Shown here: positions 1 through 11,700 of the stretch, in pieces | Position numbering within the stretch: position 1 is the first letter of the stretch | Layout of the letters: every line of letters starts with the position of its first letter | Assembly: GCA_013180625.2 (NCBI GenBank) | Contig: SNVD02010473.1 | Span: 2,790,001 to 2,854,000 of the forward strand | Direction of reading: 5' to 3' | From: Boswellia sacra | Lineage: Eukaryota; Streptophyta; Magnoliopsida; Sapindales; Burseraceae | DNA length: 64,000 nt | Position numbers and translations under genes: made by a program | Notes under the pieces: generated by a model | Seen by the model: only the letters and a program-made list of their open reading frames with translations | What the model was told of the DNA's origin: nothing | The model's database searches: none

Positions 1-191
1 TCATAGTAATTAAAAAAATTAAAATTTTAAATCGATCACTCTAAGTCATATTTTAATAATAGTGGCATTTTCAAGCGGAATCTGCACCGTTTCACTCCCT
101 TCAAAACTTTCCCAAAACGCAAGGCTCTACTGCCGTTTTGGTGCTTTCTTTCGTTTGGCTCGCTGATGATTTTTTTGCAGAAAACAAAGCG
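1..191. other. 5' flank and leader of the first gene
   Basis: AT-rich DNA upstream of the ATG at 192. The last ~100 bases are less AT-rich and probably belong to the leader. I see no separate gene. An earlier in-frame non-ATG start is not supported. Confidence 0.5.
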
Positions 192-3137
192 ATGGACAAG
201 GAAGAAGACGAAAGAAGAGAAGCAGCAATAGCATCAACCCAGTCTTTGCAGCCAAATTTCAACCCAAAGGGCGTCAGCCAAGACCAGCTTTCAAAGTTTC
301 GAGTAATTATTATCATCTATTCACTACCGCTTTTTAATCTGTTAATTAACATGTAATTTGTGTATGTTGATTGGTGTTGTTGGTCTGTTTTTCTTCAAAT
401 TTTGAATCTCTATTGAAAATTATGGGAACCCAGACGGACAGATTCTATGAAACATTGTTGGTGTAGGTAAGAGTGACTGTGAGGCAATAGATGGCTCTGG
501 AACAGAAGTTTTGGAGACCTCATTGCAGTATGATTAAATAAGTATGAGATTTTTTGATTGAATTGTTATTGGGAATTATTGTGAGCTTTTTCTTGGTTGG
601 AATTTGGACCATTTCATTTAGGCATCATTCTGTTAAAAAGGTGGTAAAGGTGCTTGGAAGTGATGATTTTTCAATTTTCATTAGCAAAGTTTTTCATAAT
701 ATGCATAAATAGATATGTTGTTTGCACATTGATCTGTTGTATATCTGGTAGGATTTTGTACATTTTGGCAATCTTATGAGGCTTAAGAGATCAAGCATAC
801 ACTGTTTCGGAGTTTGTTTTATGAAGAACAAAAGATAGGGTTAGATTCACAACCTAAAATTACTTCCTTCTTTTATAACATTTTTTTTTAAATAAGAAAT
901 GAAAAATTGTATTAAGTATAGATTTAAATTTACAAGAATAAAAGAAGAAGATGTCCTTTTCGTAGAAACAAAAACAAAAGCAAGAGACATCTTAGAATCA
1001 CCAAAAATCCAATCAAGGCCATCTAAAGCAGCCTTGAGACAACCCCCATACAGCCTTAACCATCCCAACCAAGACAAGAAAGAAAAAACTCAAAAGATGA
1101 CAGCTTCCCAGTTATGATAGGTGAAGAAAGGTGGAATTTCCTGCAATTCAGAAGACACAAAAAGCCACAGAGATGCCCAAAATTAAACTCTATCCCATAG
1201 GAAGGACATGTCATCTGTCAAATGATCATAAAATCCGCCGATTCCTCTCTAACCCAATCGCCCAAAAAATAGCCATACTTGCACAATCCACAAAACTAGA
1301 GCTTTTTTCTCTCCCCCAAATACACTATAATTCTCAACCAATAAAGAAAGGTAAGAGTCTGTTGCAGCCCAACTCAACTTAGCTTTACAAAAAAGAGAGT
1401 TCCATAACCACATAGTGACAGGGCAGTGGAGAAAGAGATGATTACTACTTTCAGGCTTTCTCTTGCACATAATGCGCCATTGAGGAGACAAACATCCTTT
1501 AGGATCCTTATTTTATAACTGTAATTATAAAAAGAGCCAATGTGGAGCTAGAAACTTCCAGGACTTAAAAGAAACTCTCATTGTTCAATATTACAGGATT
1601 CCAGCCAACAGGAATTTTACCTGTCATCCAGGGCAAAAGACGTTGGCTGGGCTTGTCTTATGATATTGCATGCAGGAGGAGCATGGATGATATTGTGCTA
1701 TGTTAAGGGCATAAGTTAAGAGCAGATTCAATTAATGGGAAATTCTTCTCTGGTAATTGGACTAGAATAGACAGCTAACCTGGCCTTGCCCTTTGCTCTT
1801 TTTCGCTTATTACATTGTTTTTATGTAATTTTATGTGATCATAATGCAATTACATTTAAGCGAGAGCATTCGAGGCAATGGGATAACCCTGGGCGAAACT
1901 AGTAATTAAGGTCAAATCGCATGACTTGACTTAACCTGCTTGAGGTCATAACCAGAAGTATGAAATGAGGATGTCAGAGACGCAGCCAGTGTTTGAAGTT
2001 TGAAAAAATAGGATGTTGATAATTTTTTTTACTAAAGATGTTTTGAGGGGGGAAAAAAAGAAAAAAAAAAGCTACTAACTTGAAATTGTTTACTGCTGGA
2101 CTTGCTTTTCTGCAGAACCACTCAATGGTTCTTTCTTGCAACTGCATAATTGCTTCTTAATATTTGAGTTTTATATATGCTAGGAGCTGCACAGGAGACG
2201 TTTACAAATAAAATCAAAATCAAAGTCGCAGAAGAAATCAAAAGGTACTTCTTTTATTATTTTTATTCACATTGTTTGTATCAAATTAGTTATTAGATAT
2301 TTGGGTCACCTATCCATAATCCTTGTAGGAATTGCAAATGGAAACAACAGATTTCGCGGCAAGGATTCCAATTCCAAGGGTCATGATGATACTGATTCAA
2401 GTACAACAATTGAAGATTCGACTATTCTTAACTTGAAAAGCCAGGATAATGATATTAATTCCTCTTTACAGCAAGATAATGCAGCAGTGGAACCTACACG
2501 AATGAAACGCCAAAAATTACATTGGGGGTATGTTGTGCCTTTGCTGTTAGTTAGTGATTTTTTTTTAATTTTAATGCAAATAGAAATACATGTGTACTTA
2601 ATGTAGATTTCTGCTAGGTGGCTGTCTTAGAGTTAACTGTTAGGTTTGTCCCACATGCGTTTGAATCTAATGACACACAGATTCACATGAGAAAAGCAGG
2701 GTTCTCCATCCTGAGCCAACCTTCCCTGTAGGGCATTTTTCTTTAGGCTGTAAGATATGCATATTTTCCCATTTTTGACCCGAGAGTGGATTGAAGGGAT
2801 CAATTCTGGGGTTTGAGAGTGTGAGATTCCCTTCTCGTATGATGGTTCACCACTTTGGAGGAAGATACGTTTGTAATCTTCAATTCACTACCTTGAGGAC
2901 ACAAGGTGTGGGGCGAGAAGTTAAACCATTTCACTAAAAGTCAATATTGATTTTTTTTTTTTTTTCCAACTTGAAACCTTATCTACTTTATCTTGATGTA
3001 GCGTAGTTGAGGTTAATATTGCATCATGAATCACTGCTCCTTCATTTCTTTCAATTACCCTTAATAGTTTTCTTTTGTGTTTTTTGGTTGATAGGCTTGA
3101 CACCAAGGAAAGATGGGAAAGGAAAGCCAACATGTAG
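192..3137 (+). CDS. Small conserved plant protein of unknown function (137 aa, 4 exons)
   Basis: Exons read as 192-302, 2184-2244, 2329-2527 and 3095-3137; all three introns are GT-AG and the phases join cleanly to give 137 residues. The N-terminus is acidic (MDKEEDERREAA), followed by a conserved-looking NFNPKGVSQDQLSKFRELH segment. Next comes a Lys/Ser/Gln/Arg-rich basic stretch encoded by exon 2, a Ser/Asp/Asn-rich low-complexity middle, and a C-terminus KLHWGLDTKERWERKANM split across exons 3 and 4. I recall this C-terminal signature from small uncharacterised plant proteins, but I cannot assign a function. No signal peptide, membrane segment or catalytic motif is visible; the basic patch could suit a nuclear or nucleic-acid-binding protein, which is inference. 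Intron 1 is ~1.9 kb and contains a LINE remnant. The start is the first ATG that leads into the conserved exon 1 frame. Confidence 0.75.
880..1512 (-). mobile_element. 5'-truncated LINE (non-LTR retrotransposon) remnant
   Basis: The minus strand across 1500-1249 encodes a degenerate end of a plant LINE reverse-transcriptase protein. It shows the zf-RVT pattern: a Cys shortly after SPQW, then MCKRKPESSNHLFLHCP and a Trp-rich WLWNSLF segment. After a stop the coding resemblance continues in fragments. A T run at 881-890 on the plus strand would be the poly(A) end of a minus-strand LINE. Frame breaks show it is dead. It sits in intron 1 of the first gene, antisense to it. The left boundary is set by the A tract; the right boundary near 1500-1512 is approximate. 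Confidence 0.75.
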
Positions 3138-4253
3138 GCATTGCCATGTCGGTGAAAACACGGCATCTCTAAGTGTTGCTCCTCATAGCAAGTAGGTTTT
3201 CCAATTTTGTCACTAGGAATTTCATCTTTCCATGTAATGCTATATGAGAACCATTTGTAATTGGTGTATAAATTGAAATGAGGAAAAGGAACCATTTGAA
3301 TATCACAGCTAACTTGCCAACAATCCTCCGTGACCATTTTGCTAAATGTTTTCAGTCAACTGCTTTTTTCCCCTTCTACATCTTAAATGGATACAGTTGG
3401 GCAACTGATCAGTGAAAAATCTTTCTTTTGCACATAGATGCCATTTGTTGCAACGGAAAATGAAATTAGGGTGAAAATGAATTAAAATGCCAAGCGATTG
3501 ATCACCATGCGCCAGTGCTAACAAATCTAAAAGTAACAATGCATCTTGATATTCTTTGGAAGGCACTTGAAAAGGCAAGGCTAATGCAAAGGCAACATGG
3601 TTACTTTGAGAACCGTAAAACAAACAGCCGAACCATGACCATGTATTCTAAGTAATAACAAAGGACAAGCAGTTTTGTGAAAAATTTTCAAACCGAAGCG
3701 TAAGAAAATGCCCTCGTAAATTACAATTGAGTTATTGAATACTTCGAACGACCCTTGATATGCTTTTAATTTGGAAAAAAAATTCTGACGGTGTCATAAG
3801 CGCTAGCAGAACACTTACTAATGTATTCTCTTCTTAAAGAAACTTCGCAGGTTCTAAAATTTTGAGGTCGTGTTTTGCACTCTTTTAATTTTTAACTTCA
3901 CTTGTAATCTTTACTCATTTTAAGGTTCTGGGATTTAGATATTGATAAACCACCAAAGAAACAAAAACCTCGGCTGCTATACATCAATTAGCTCCAATGA
4001 CCAAAATCAGTGGCGCTACATATCTGGGATTTCATAAAAAAACAAACAGGCACGTTACGAAGCCGGTTACATTTGACTTTAAACATTTGCACAAAACTGC
4101 GCAAAATGAGGGTCTATAAACAAGGCAGTCCAGTAATCGTTCTGGGCAGAATAAAGAGACACTCTACACAAGAAAAGCACCACTCCTCCAAAGGTCAATA
4201 TCCATGAGCCGCTGTGAGTTTATTACCATACGCACTTCTAAAAGTCATCAGAA
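3138..4253. other. Convergent intergenic region
   Basis: About 1.1 kb between the stop of the first gene and the stop of the minus-strand glucose translocator gene. It holds the 3' UTRs of both genes. Open frames at 2921-3337 and 3342-3623 on the minus strand resemble nothing I know and lack intron or codon support. I see nothing else. Confidence 0.5.
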
Positions 4254-7200
4254 TCAAACTGCTGGATTAAGAGCACGTTCGATTTCCTCCAATGATCGGC
4301 CCTTTGTCTCTACAACATTACCAGCTATGTACAAGACAGCGAGAAGACAGACAGTTGAGAATCCCAGATATACTCTGCTTATACCGAACTTGTTTACAAA
4401 ACTTAAGAAATACAGGCCGATGACGAAGTTGGAGATCTGTCACCAGAGAAAACAAGTTAAAGAGACTTTTAATACATGGAAGACAACTACAAAAGAAATT
4501 TAACATGGCTTGATTGTTACATAAACAAAATGGCACGTTCGCAACATTTTCTTCTTTCAATATTCCTCCACAAGGATGTAGGCTATGATTTTACAAATGA
4601 TGATGTTACATACATATAAAAGATCACACATCTAAGAAGGGCCATTGCTCTTGAGATACCCCAATGCAAGTTGACATTCAACATGATTATGCCAGGGGCT
4701 GTGCATGGACTAAGATAACAAATTATCTATATGTAAACTTATTAGGTAAAAGGTGTAGTGCAAATGAATTTGCAATCAGCATCTACTGATTTCCAGTCAA
4801 CCGTTTTTTCAGTTTAGTCTTTTGCCATGCATGGTTAAACAAAAGGTATCGTGAAGTCACTGACTACAACAAAAATTGAATCCTCTAAAAAAGAAGTCAG
4901 TAATTCTTACAGCCAGAAAACCACAAACTCTAATCCCTTTTTTATGACTTACCCAATGCATCCCTAATGACAAAGCCACTGCTTTGGCTCTGATTCTTGA
5001 GGCAAAAATCTCTGGCAGGAGAAGAGCAGGCACAGGACCAGCACCGAGTGAAAAGGACAATACATAGCTGCATCAATGGAAGGAAAACCATATTTAGATT
5101 GGGCCACAGCAGCAGGCAAAGGATGAAAGAAGAGAAGTTTTAACTTACAGGACAGTCCCAACAACAGCAAGAGTGCCAGAATAGGGTGCCAGAGCTTTCC
5201 ATGTGAATGACAAGGACAGTAGCAACATTGAAGCCGCCTTCAATGTGATAGATAGGGCAAACAAAAAGTTATTGTACAAATTAAAAGATAATTACTAAAA
5301 GAAATGGGCATGAAATGCTGCTTTAGCCAGATAAAAAAGTAACCAAAATTGATGGGTATCATATCCACTCCTACTTGATCACATTTAAAGCCATGCAGAA
5401 CATGAGAAATAAAATTAATAAATTGGTTATAGTAAAATCAAATTTGCCTGCCAAGTTTTGGAGAATAACATGACAAATCATTAAATCCTGCTTCAGCATC
5501 CTAGTCGATCTATATATATATATTTTCACACAAGACAATCTAAACGGCTGGGGCAATATTAGTGTACATATTAGGACCCAAAAAAAAAAAAAAAAGAAGG
5601 CCTATTTCAAGACACAAGTTTTATGCAAATGAAAGTAAATGTAGAAGTTTTCTGAGGACTAACATATGAGGTAGTCACATAGACTTAGATAAAAGGAGGA
5701 AAAAAAAAAAAAAACAAAAAAAAAAGAGTGAGAGAGAGAGAGACTATTTTTCCCAACAAAGAGATAATTAGTGTTCAAAAGTCCAATAAATTGATAAAAT
5801 AGCGAAAACCAAAGCTACAGCAATTCTTGAGAGTTTAAATTCATGTTTGTGAAACCTAATGTTCATATTATTTTCTGGTACAGAATTTGCCGACAGCTAT
5901 AATCAAGTCCAGACCACTGAAACAACAGTGAGAAATCCTCTAGATCCAGTTTACTAACTGTTCTCTAGTTTCTTGCTCACTTTCTTCTAAAAGAATAAAA
6001 GTAGTTCATATTGGGGTTCCAGACTAAGATTCATTATTATTTGTATAGGTTTCAGAAGAAGAATATATGAGAAAATAGACACTTTTTCATTAAAAGATAT
6101 CTCTTTGTGCACTAAAGAACAAGAACACAGAAGAAATTGGATTCAAAGATCTTGTGCTATACACTTCAAATATGAATAATAGGAAACGTCATGTTCATGT
6201 CATCATGTGGCTATGTGGAAATAATAATTGGAGTTAATAATTGTACCATTCCACTAAAACTGGTTATCAGAAGACTTTTCCTTCCTTGTCTGTCCATCAA
6301 AGAGGAGGCAACAGCAGTTCCTGCAAGATCCCATGTGAGCCATACTAAATATTCTATGCAAAAATTGAAAATAAAATGTCTCCATTTTTCAGTAAGAAAT
6401 ATGATAACCCACTAACCAAAGACATTAGCTGCCCCAACAAGAGCGCTTGCTGCAACATCAGATGCAATGCCAGCACTACGGAACACAGAAGTGGAATAGT
6501 ATACCACAGCATTTATCCCAGCCAATTGTTGGAACAAGAAAAGTGCTGCACCAACACTTACAACTGCGGTAGACATAAATGTCAGAAAATAGACATGTTA
6601 CATCAGAAAGCATCAATGACACAAACATGATATTATAGGAAATGAGACAAAGACATCAAGGCATATAATATCATAAATTTGGCCATTAGCTTAGCTCATT
6701 AGAACCAGGAAGAAATGATTAGAAGTTCTAACTTTCAGTTCATACTCATCATCATCTAATCCTACTGACTTTTGAAGTTGGGTGGTCAGAAGTTAGATAA
6801 AACCTTCGCTTTGCAGATCAAAAATTGTCCATCTACTACAAGGTTATAGATGCAACAACGACTATTATGAGATATGCTCAAGAACAAAAATGCCACAGAT
6901 GCAATCCTAATTCGAGGTAAATCCCAGATTACCATGTCCATGCCATCAAAGAACAAAAAGAAACTATGAGAAAAAATTTGGCACACCAGGTTAAAATTTA
7001 TTCCTCCAAAAAAAAAAAAAAAAAAGGGAAATTTTCAAAGCGGAATTGTATGAAACAGTATACCTAAAATCAATCTAAGGAGTACGGACACGTCAAATAA
7101 TGGGTTTTGCAGCAGAGGTACTCATGCCAACAAGTCTAACCATAGTGCATACCTCCATATTTTATTTTAAACCAACATAGATCCATATTTTATTTTAAAC

Positions 7201-10200
7201 CAAACAAAAGAAGCTCATTTTCATAAATTTTGGGTATACCTTTCCAGTAACGGCTGCTAAATAAATCAAACCATCCTGCTTCTGGCTCAGCAGAACCTTG
7301 ACCTGCTGTTGCTAGATCATGCATAACCTCACCAACTCTTTCTTTCCCACAAAGTAACTTTATAGATTTTTCAGCTTCAGGAATTTTTCCTTGCTGCAAA
7401 ATAAACATCTTAAGTGGATAAGTATTTACAATTATAAACAAGAACAATATATATAGGGAGGTCATCTTTTAATATAAATTTTTGACACAATTTATTGACA
7501 CAAATTTATGGCCATTGATCTCACAAATCTAGTGGTTGAGATTGAAAGTCAACAAGTTGCATTTAATACTTCCAACATATCAATCATCTCAACCATTATA
7601 TTATGTAGATCAATGGCTAGAAACTTGTGTGTAGTTTTGTGTCAAGAGATCCTTTCCTATATATATATATATATTGATATATTGTAGCAGGACCACAATT
7701 GTGTATGACACAATAATCCTGCAACAAAACCTGATAAAGCCACCGTGGGCTTTCTGGAGAAACTGCCATTCCTAGTGCCAGTAGAATAGAAGGTACAGCC
7801 GCAAGACCAAACATTGTCCTCCACCTACAAAATACAGAGGAGAACAATAAATTAAAGGGTTCTAAAGGGAGAGAAATATTCTTGAATCTATTCTATTAAA
7901 TCATTTGAAGATTCATTGCAGATACAGAAATAACTTACTTTTATATTTGGGTTATTTATAAATAAAAAATATTTCATTCATGCCAAATATATATATAAAT
8001 GGTTAAATTTAATTTTTACTGAGCCTTTTCATCATAAAACATAAGTTCTACAATCTCTTCTCATATTTTTGTGTGTGGTGTCTCTGTATGTGTATATATA
8101 ATATTTAAATCCTTGTGCAGCTAGAGCAGGCACAAGCTTTTCCTAAGTTAATCAAGATAGAACAGTAATCTAATAATCTTAATTAATCTAAACCTCAAAG
8201 TATGATTTCCTTCCCCAATCTTTTTGATAAAAATAATATTTCAAGTACTGTGAAAATCAAGTTCCAAAGTTCATGATACGCTCGGACATGTATCCCTCTC
8301 ATAGTGTATAACAAAAAAATCAGTGTTATCATAATGCCTTCATTATCATGTTGGGTAGGGAAACATTAAACCTGATCATTTACATTAACAAAACTGCTTC
8401 ACTTTTTTCCCTCCAAGATATTAAGAGCAAACTGAAAGGCATTCAGTACTAGCTCAGATGTATTCATTAAATAAGAAAATAGACATCTTTCATGTCTGGT
8501 AAAACATTTTTCCAAAGTCCAACTATCTTTCCCAGTCATCCTATCAAGCCTTTTAATATCTTATGTTTCCGTTCATTTTTTGACCTTTGTTACAACTACA
8601 TAAGTACACTGTGAGCAAGCTTTATGGTGAAAGGTGTTAAAAAGGTAATTAATAAACAAGGTTGCCACAATCTTGGGGAGAAATGAAATTTGTACTGAGC
8701 TTAGTCTTGGTTGAGAAGGGTTAATGGATGAAGAACTCAGAAGAAAAGCCCTCAAAAATATATACATTTTTTGCTTGACCTCTAACCAACAATATGAATT
8801 GTAAATCTATCCAATTTTTTATTTTCCAAGCATGACTGGTCCTGAAAATAATCAAAAAGCTCCTTTGCAAGGAAGTCTCCCGAGAGTTTCTAAGCATCGA
8901 TCCTGACAACTTGCAAAGGAGCTTTTAACAGATATATTAATTTACAAGAATACCCATACAAACTGCAAAGCAGGGGAAGAGAGAAAGGAAGGATTATTAC
9001 CATATCGGGTTTCCAGCTAATGGTAGTCCAGCAACCAATGCTCCAAGAATACCAATACATATGAAAAGTTGATTTATAGATCCAAGTGCACCACGAATTT
9101 CAGTTGGTGATATCTAACCAGTAAAACAGAGAGTTAGAACATGAAGCTTCCAACAAAATTATACATAGTAACAAGATAGGACAAACACACAAAGTATATA
9201 TACTACCTCAGATATGTAAAGTGGAACAATGGCAGATGAGATCCCAATTCCAATTCCAGCAAGTAAGCGCCCAATTATCATAGTCTGCACACTCTGTGCT
9301 GTGGCACTGAAAACATTGAAGACAAATGAGGCATTAGTTTCCAGAATATATATTGGAGATCCCAACCTGATATTTGAATCAAGAAAAAGGACACACCATA
9401 GAAATGCTCCAATGGCAAGGGGGATTGCATCTAATTGAAAAGTTTTTGTTCTACCAAACTTGTCAGCCAGTGCTCCTCCAGTAAAAGAGCCAACAGTGGC
9501 ACCAGCAAGTAGTGTGCTGACAATCCACCCTACTCAAAGCCAATTAGGTATTAGGTTGTAAAAACTTGAACAATCCTAAAACATGACAAGCAGGAAATGA
9601 AAACAAAACATGATGATTTACAAGCTTCTATTTAGCAATCAAAGATTTGACTATATCTTAGAATAAACTATAAATTTACAATGCATTTTTTAGCTAAGAT
9701 ATTATAGAAAATTTTACGTTCCACAGTAAATTGGATTCTCTATATCAGTCAATAATACTAGGCATCCTCGAATGACATAATTGAGCTTTCAACTAGTCAT
9801 GCATCATAAGCATAAATAAATATTTACATATTTATACACAAGGGGAGAGAGGGAGAGGAGGAGAGGAGAATGGAATTTTTATCTCAAAAATTTACTTAGG
9901 ATATTTAGTTAAAAAATTTACTGCACTTGCCTTGTAAGACTGTGTTCTCAGCTATCCCGAGATCCTTGGAAAGGTATTCAAGAGCACCATTTACAACCCT
10001 GAAGAAAACAAAGAAGAGAAAACCACTGTTGTAAACCTTGCTCATGAACAAGCTAAATGAAATCCAACAATAACTTGAAATCATTGCCTTAAACCGCAAC
10101 TAAATTTTAATAAGCACAGCAGACCACACAACATATTGAACATATTGGTATTATAAGGATATCAAAATTATTGATTTACAACTCCATAAAAGGAATGAGA

Positions 10201-11356
10201 ACGTATCGTTGTTCTAAGTTAAAGAACACCATACCCCAAATGGTAACCAAATAAAATAGCTCCCAGACAAGCAACCCCAACAAAAGGCAAAACTATTCCA
10301 GAAGATTTTCCCTGAGGCTTGATTGGAGGAACTTCTTCAATATCTCCATCTGCAGTTAAATTTTCCAAGGCTTACTCATCAAAATATAACAACTAAGAAC
10401 TAATAACACTTCTTTCCACTAAGGTTGACAATCAATCATCACAATAACTACATTAAAGAAAGATTTCATGTCACAAGTATACAATGTGGACGCATCCATA
10501 TAGGAAACTAGTGTCATCGTATTTCACGTCTGGTTCATGAATACATAGAGTCAATAAATAGCCTGAAAACCAAGATTTATGAAATTTCGACATCTAACCA
10601 AAACAGTACGAGAAATGACCAAAATGCCCTCATATTACCTAACACAAGAACTGAACATAAGTCTACCTCTCACACATTTACCAAATGCCATGTCCTCTCT
10701 TGGTTGGGAATCTGTGTGTGAATGAGAAGTTTATCGACCTGTATATAACTTAAAGATAATACCTGTCTCTTTAATTTTTATAAGCTTTATCATCTTTTTC
10801 ATTAAGGCTTTTGTGCTAGATTTTCAAAAGTTCAAAAGTTTGTTATGCTTTTCAATAACCAGATGGCTCGTAACTAGAATTCGCTCTAATCATCACTAAA
10901 GAACATCACCTCACAAAACAAAAAATTATAAAAACAAAGCAATAATAAATCGAGAATCAATGATCTCAAATTAAAACTACACGCCATCTCAACCACTGCT
11001 AACACGAACACACAAAATTCAGCTTCCAAAACCGAAAAAACTCTCAATTAAGGCAGAGATTGATAATCAAACGAACCGGAGGCCTGCGTTTTGACTGATC
11101 GCGGCTTGGCCGTTGACCGGAACAGGCTTCCAACACCAAATCTCGCACGCGTGAGCTCAGCTCCCATATCAGCCGCGTCGAGACGCAATCCAAAGCAAGT
11201 GGTCCCACCGCTCATGCAAATGCTCTTTCTCCTATTATAATTACCGTTCAAAGCCAAGCTTCCTCTCTCAAATTCAGGAAAGGCAGCCGATACTCTCCTC
11301 CGGTTCCGAGCCTCAAATCCTACACTCGCTTTGACCGCGTACGTGGACGCTTGCAT
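4254..11356 (-). CDS. pGlcT: Plastidic glucose translocator (MFS sugar porter), 13 exons, 554 aa
   Basis: Exports glucose and related sugars from starch breakdown across the chloroplast inner envelope (family knowledge). Exons, 5' to 3': 11356-11077, 10349-10235, 9998-9931, 9529-9397, 9306-9207, 9113-9001, 7824-7731, 7393-7240, 6563-6417, 6320-6247, 5237-5149, 5067-4953, 4436-4254; the phases join without conflict. Residues ~1-100 form a basic, Ser/Thr-rich transit peptide beginning MQASTYAVKAS. The body has the sugar-porter motifs: FGYHLGVVNGALEYL (helix 1), DKFGRTK, GRLLAGIGIGISS, PESPRWL, QQLAGINAVVYYS, DRQGRKS, PALLLPEIFASRIRA, and VVETKGRSLEEIE near the C-terminus. The length matches the ~546-aa Arabidopsis protein. 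The start is the ATG at 11356; a TTG codon at 11371 is open upstream but is not a plausible start. The donor of exon 3 is GC, not GT. A 5' UTR intron (about 11486-11363) is likely. Confidence 0.97.
9530..9930 (-). other. GC-AG intron (intron 3 of pGlcT)
   Basis: Exon 3 ends ...TTACAAG and the intron opens GCAAGT, giving the strong AG|GCAAGT consensus of the minor GC-AG class spliced by the major spliceosome. It closes with TAG before GGTGGATTG. The joined codons encode TVLQGWIVS, exactly what the family has, so a GT donor elsewhere is not needed. Confidence 0.85.
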
Positions 11357-11700
11357 TCTCGCCTGATCCAAGAAAATTCAAATCACATTACCGAAAAGTC
11401 AAATCAGTCAAGAATGAAGAAAAATAATATTTATTACAATTATCATCAATAATGACATTGACGAAGAGGAAAACGTGAAACATTACCGTTTAATCCGAGA
11501 TGGAAACGTAAAATTGCAGTGAGTGAGTGAGATCAATTGTGTAAAGCGATAGCTGGAGAGGTGAGATCGTAATTGTTGAGTATTTGAATATATATGGTGA
11601 ATTTGTGCGAGTTTGGAGAAGAGAGAGAGAAAGAAGCGGTTGTAAATTCCGCCAAGAGAGTGAGAGTGGCAGAAGAGACTGTTTGCTTAGTGAGAGCTTT
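11357..11700 (-). promoter_or_regulatory. Leader, probable 5' UTR intron and core promoter of pGlcT
   Basis: Read on the minus strand, AACG|GTAATG at 11490-11481 and TGGATCAG|GC at 11370-11361 would bound a 124-bp intron in the 5' UTR, leaving six bases before the ATG. Upstream, CCATATATATTC around 11585-11598 could serve as a TATA box. A GAGA-rich stretch lies near 11620-11635. Assigned from sequence pattern only. Confidence 0.45.

Noticed and set aside
2921..3337. 138-codon minus-strand frame
   Set aside because: It lies over the last exon and intron of the plus-strand gene, has no family resemblance, and includes a poly-Lys run from a T tract.
11357..11371. Five-residue extension of pGlcT (…DQAR before MQAST)
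   Set aside because: The upstream codon is TTG, and a probable splice acceptor lies in between; family members begin at MQ-S-T.
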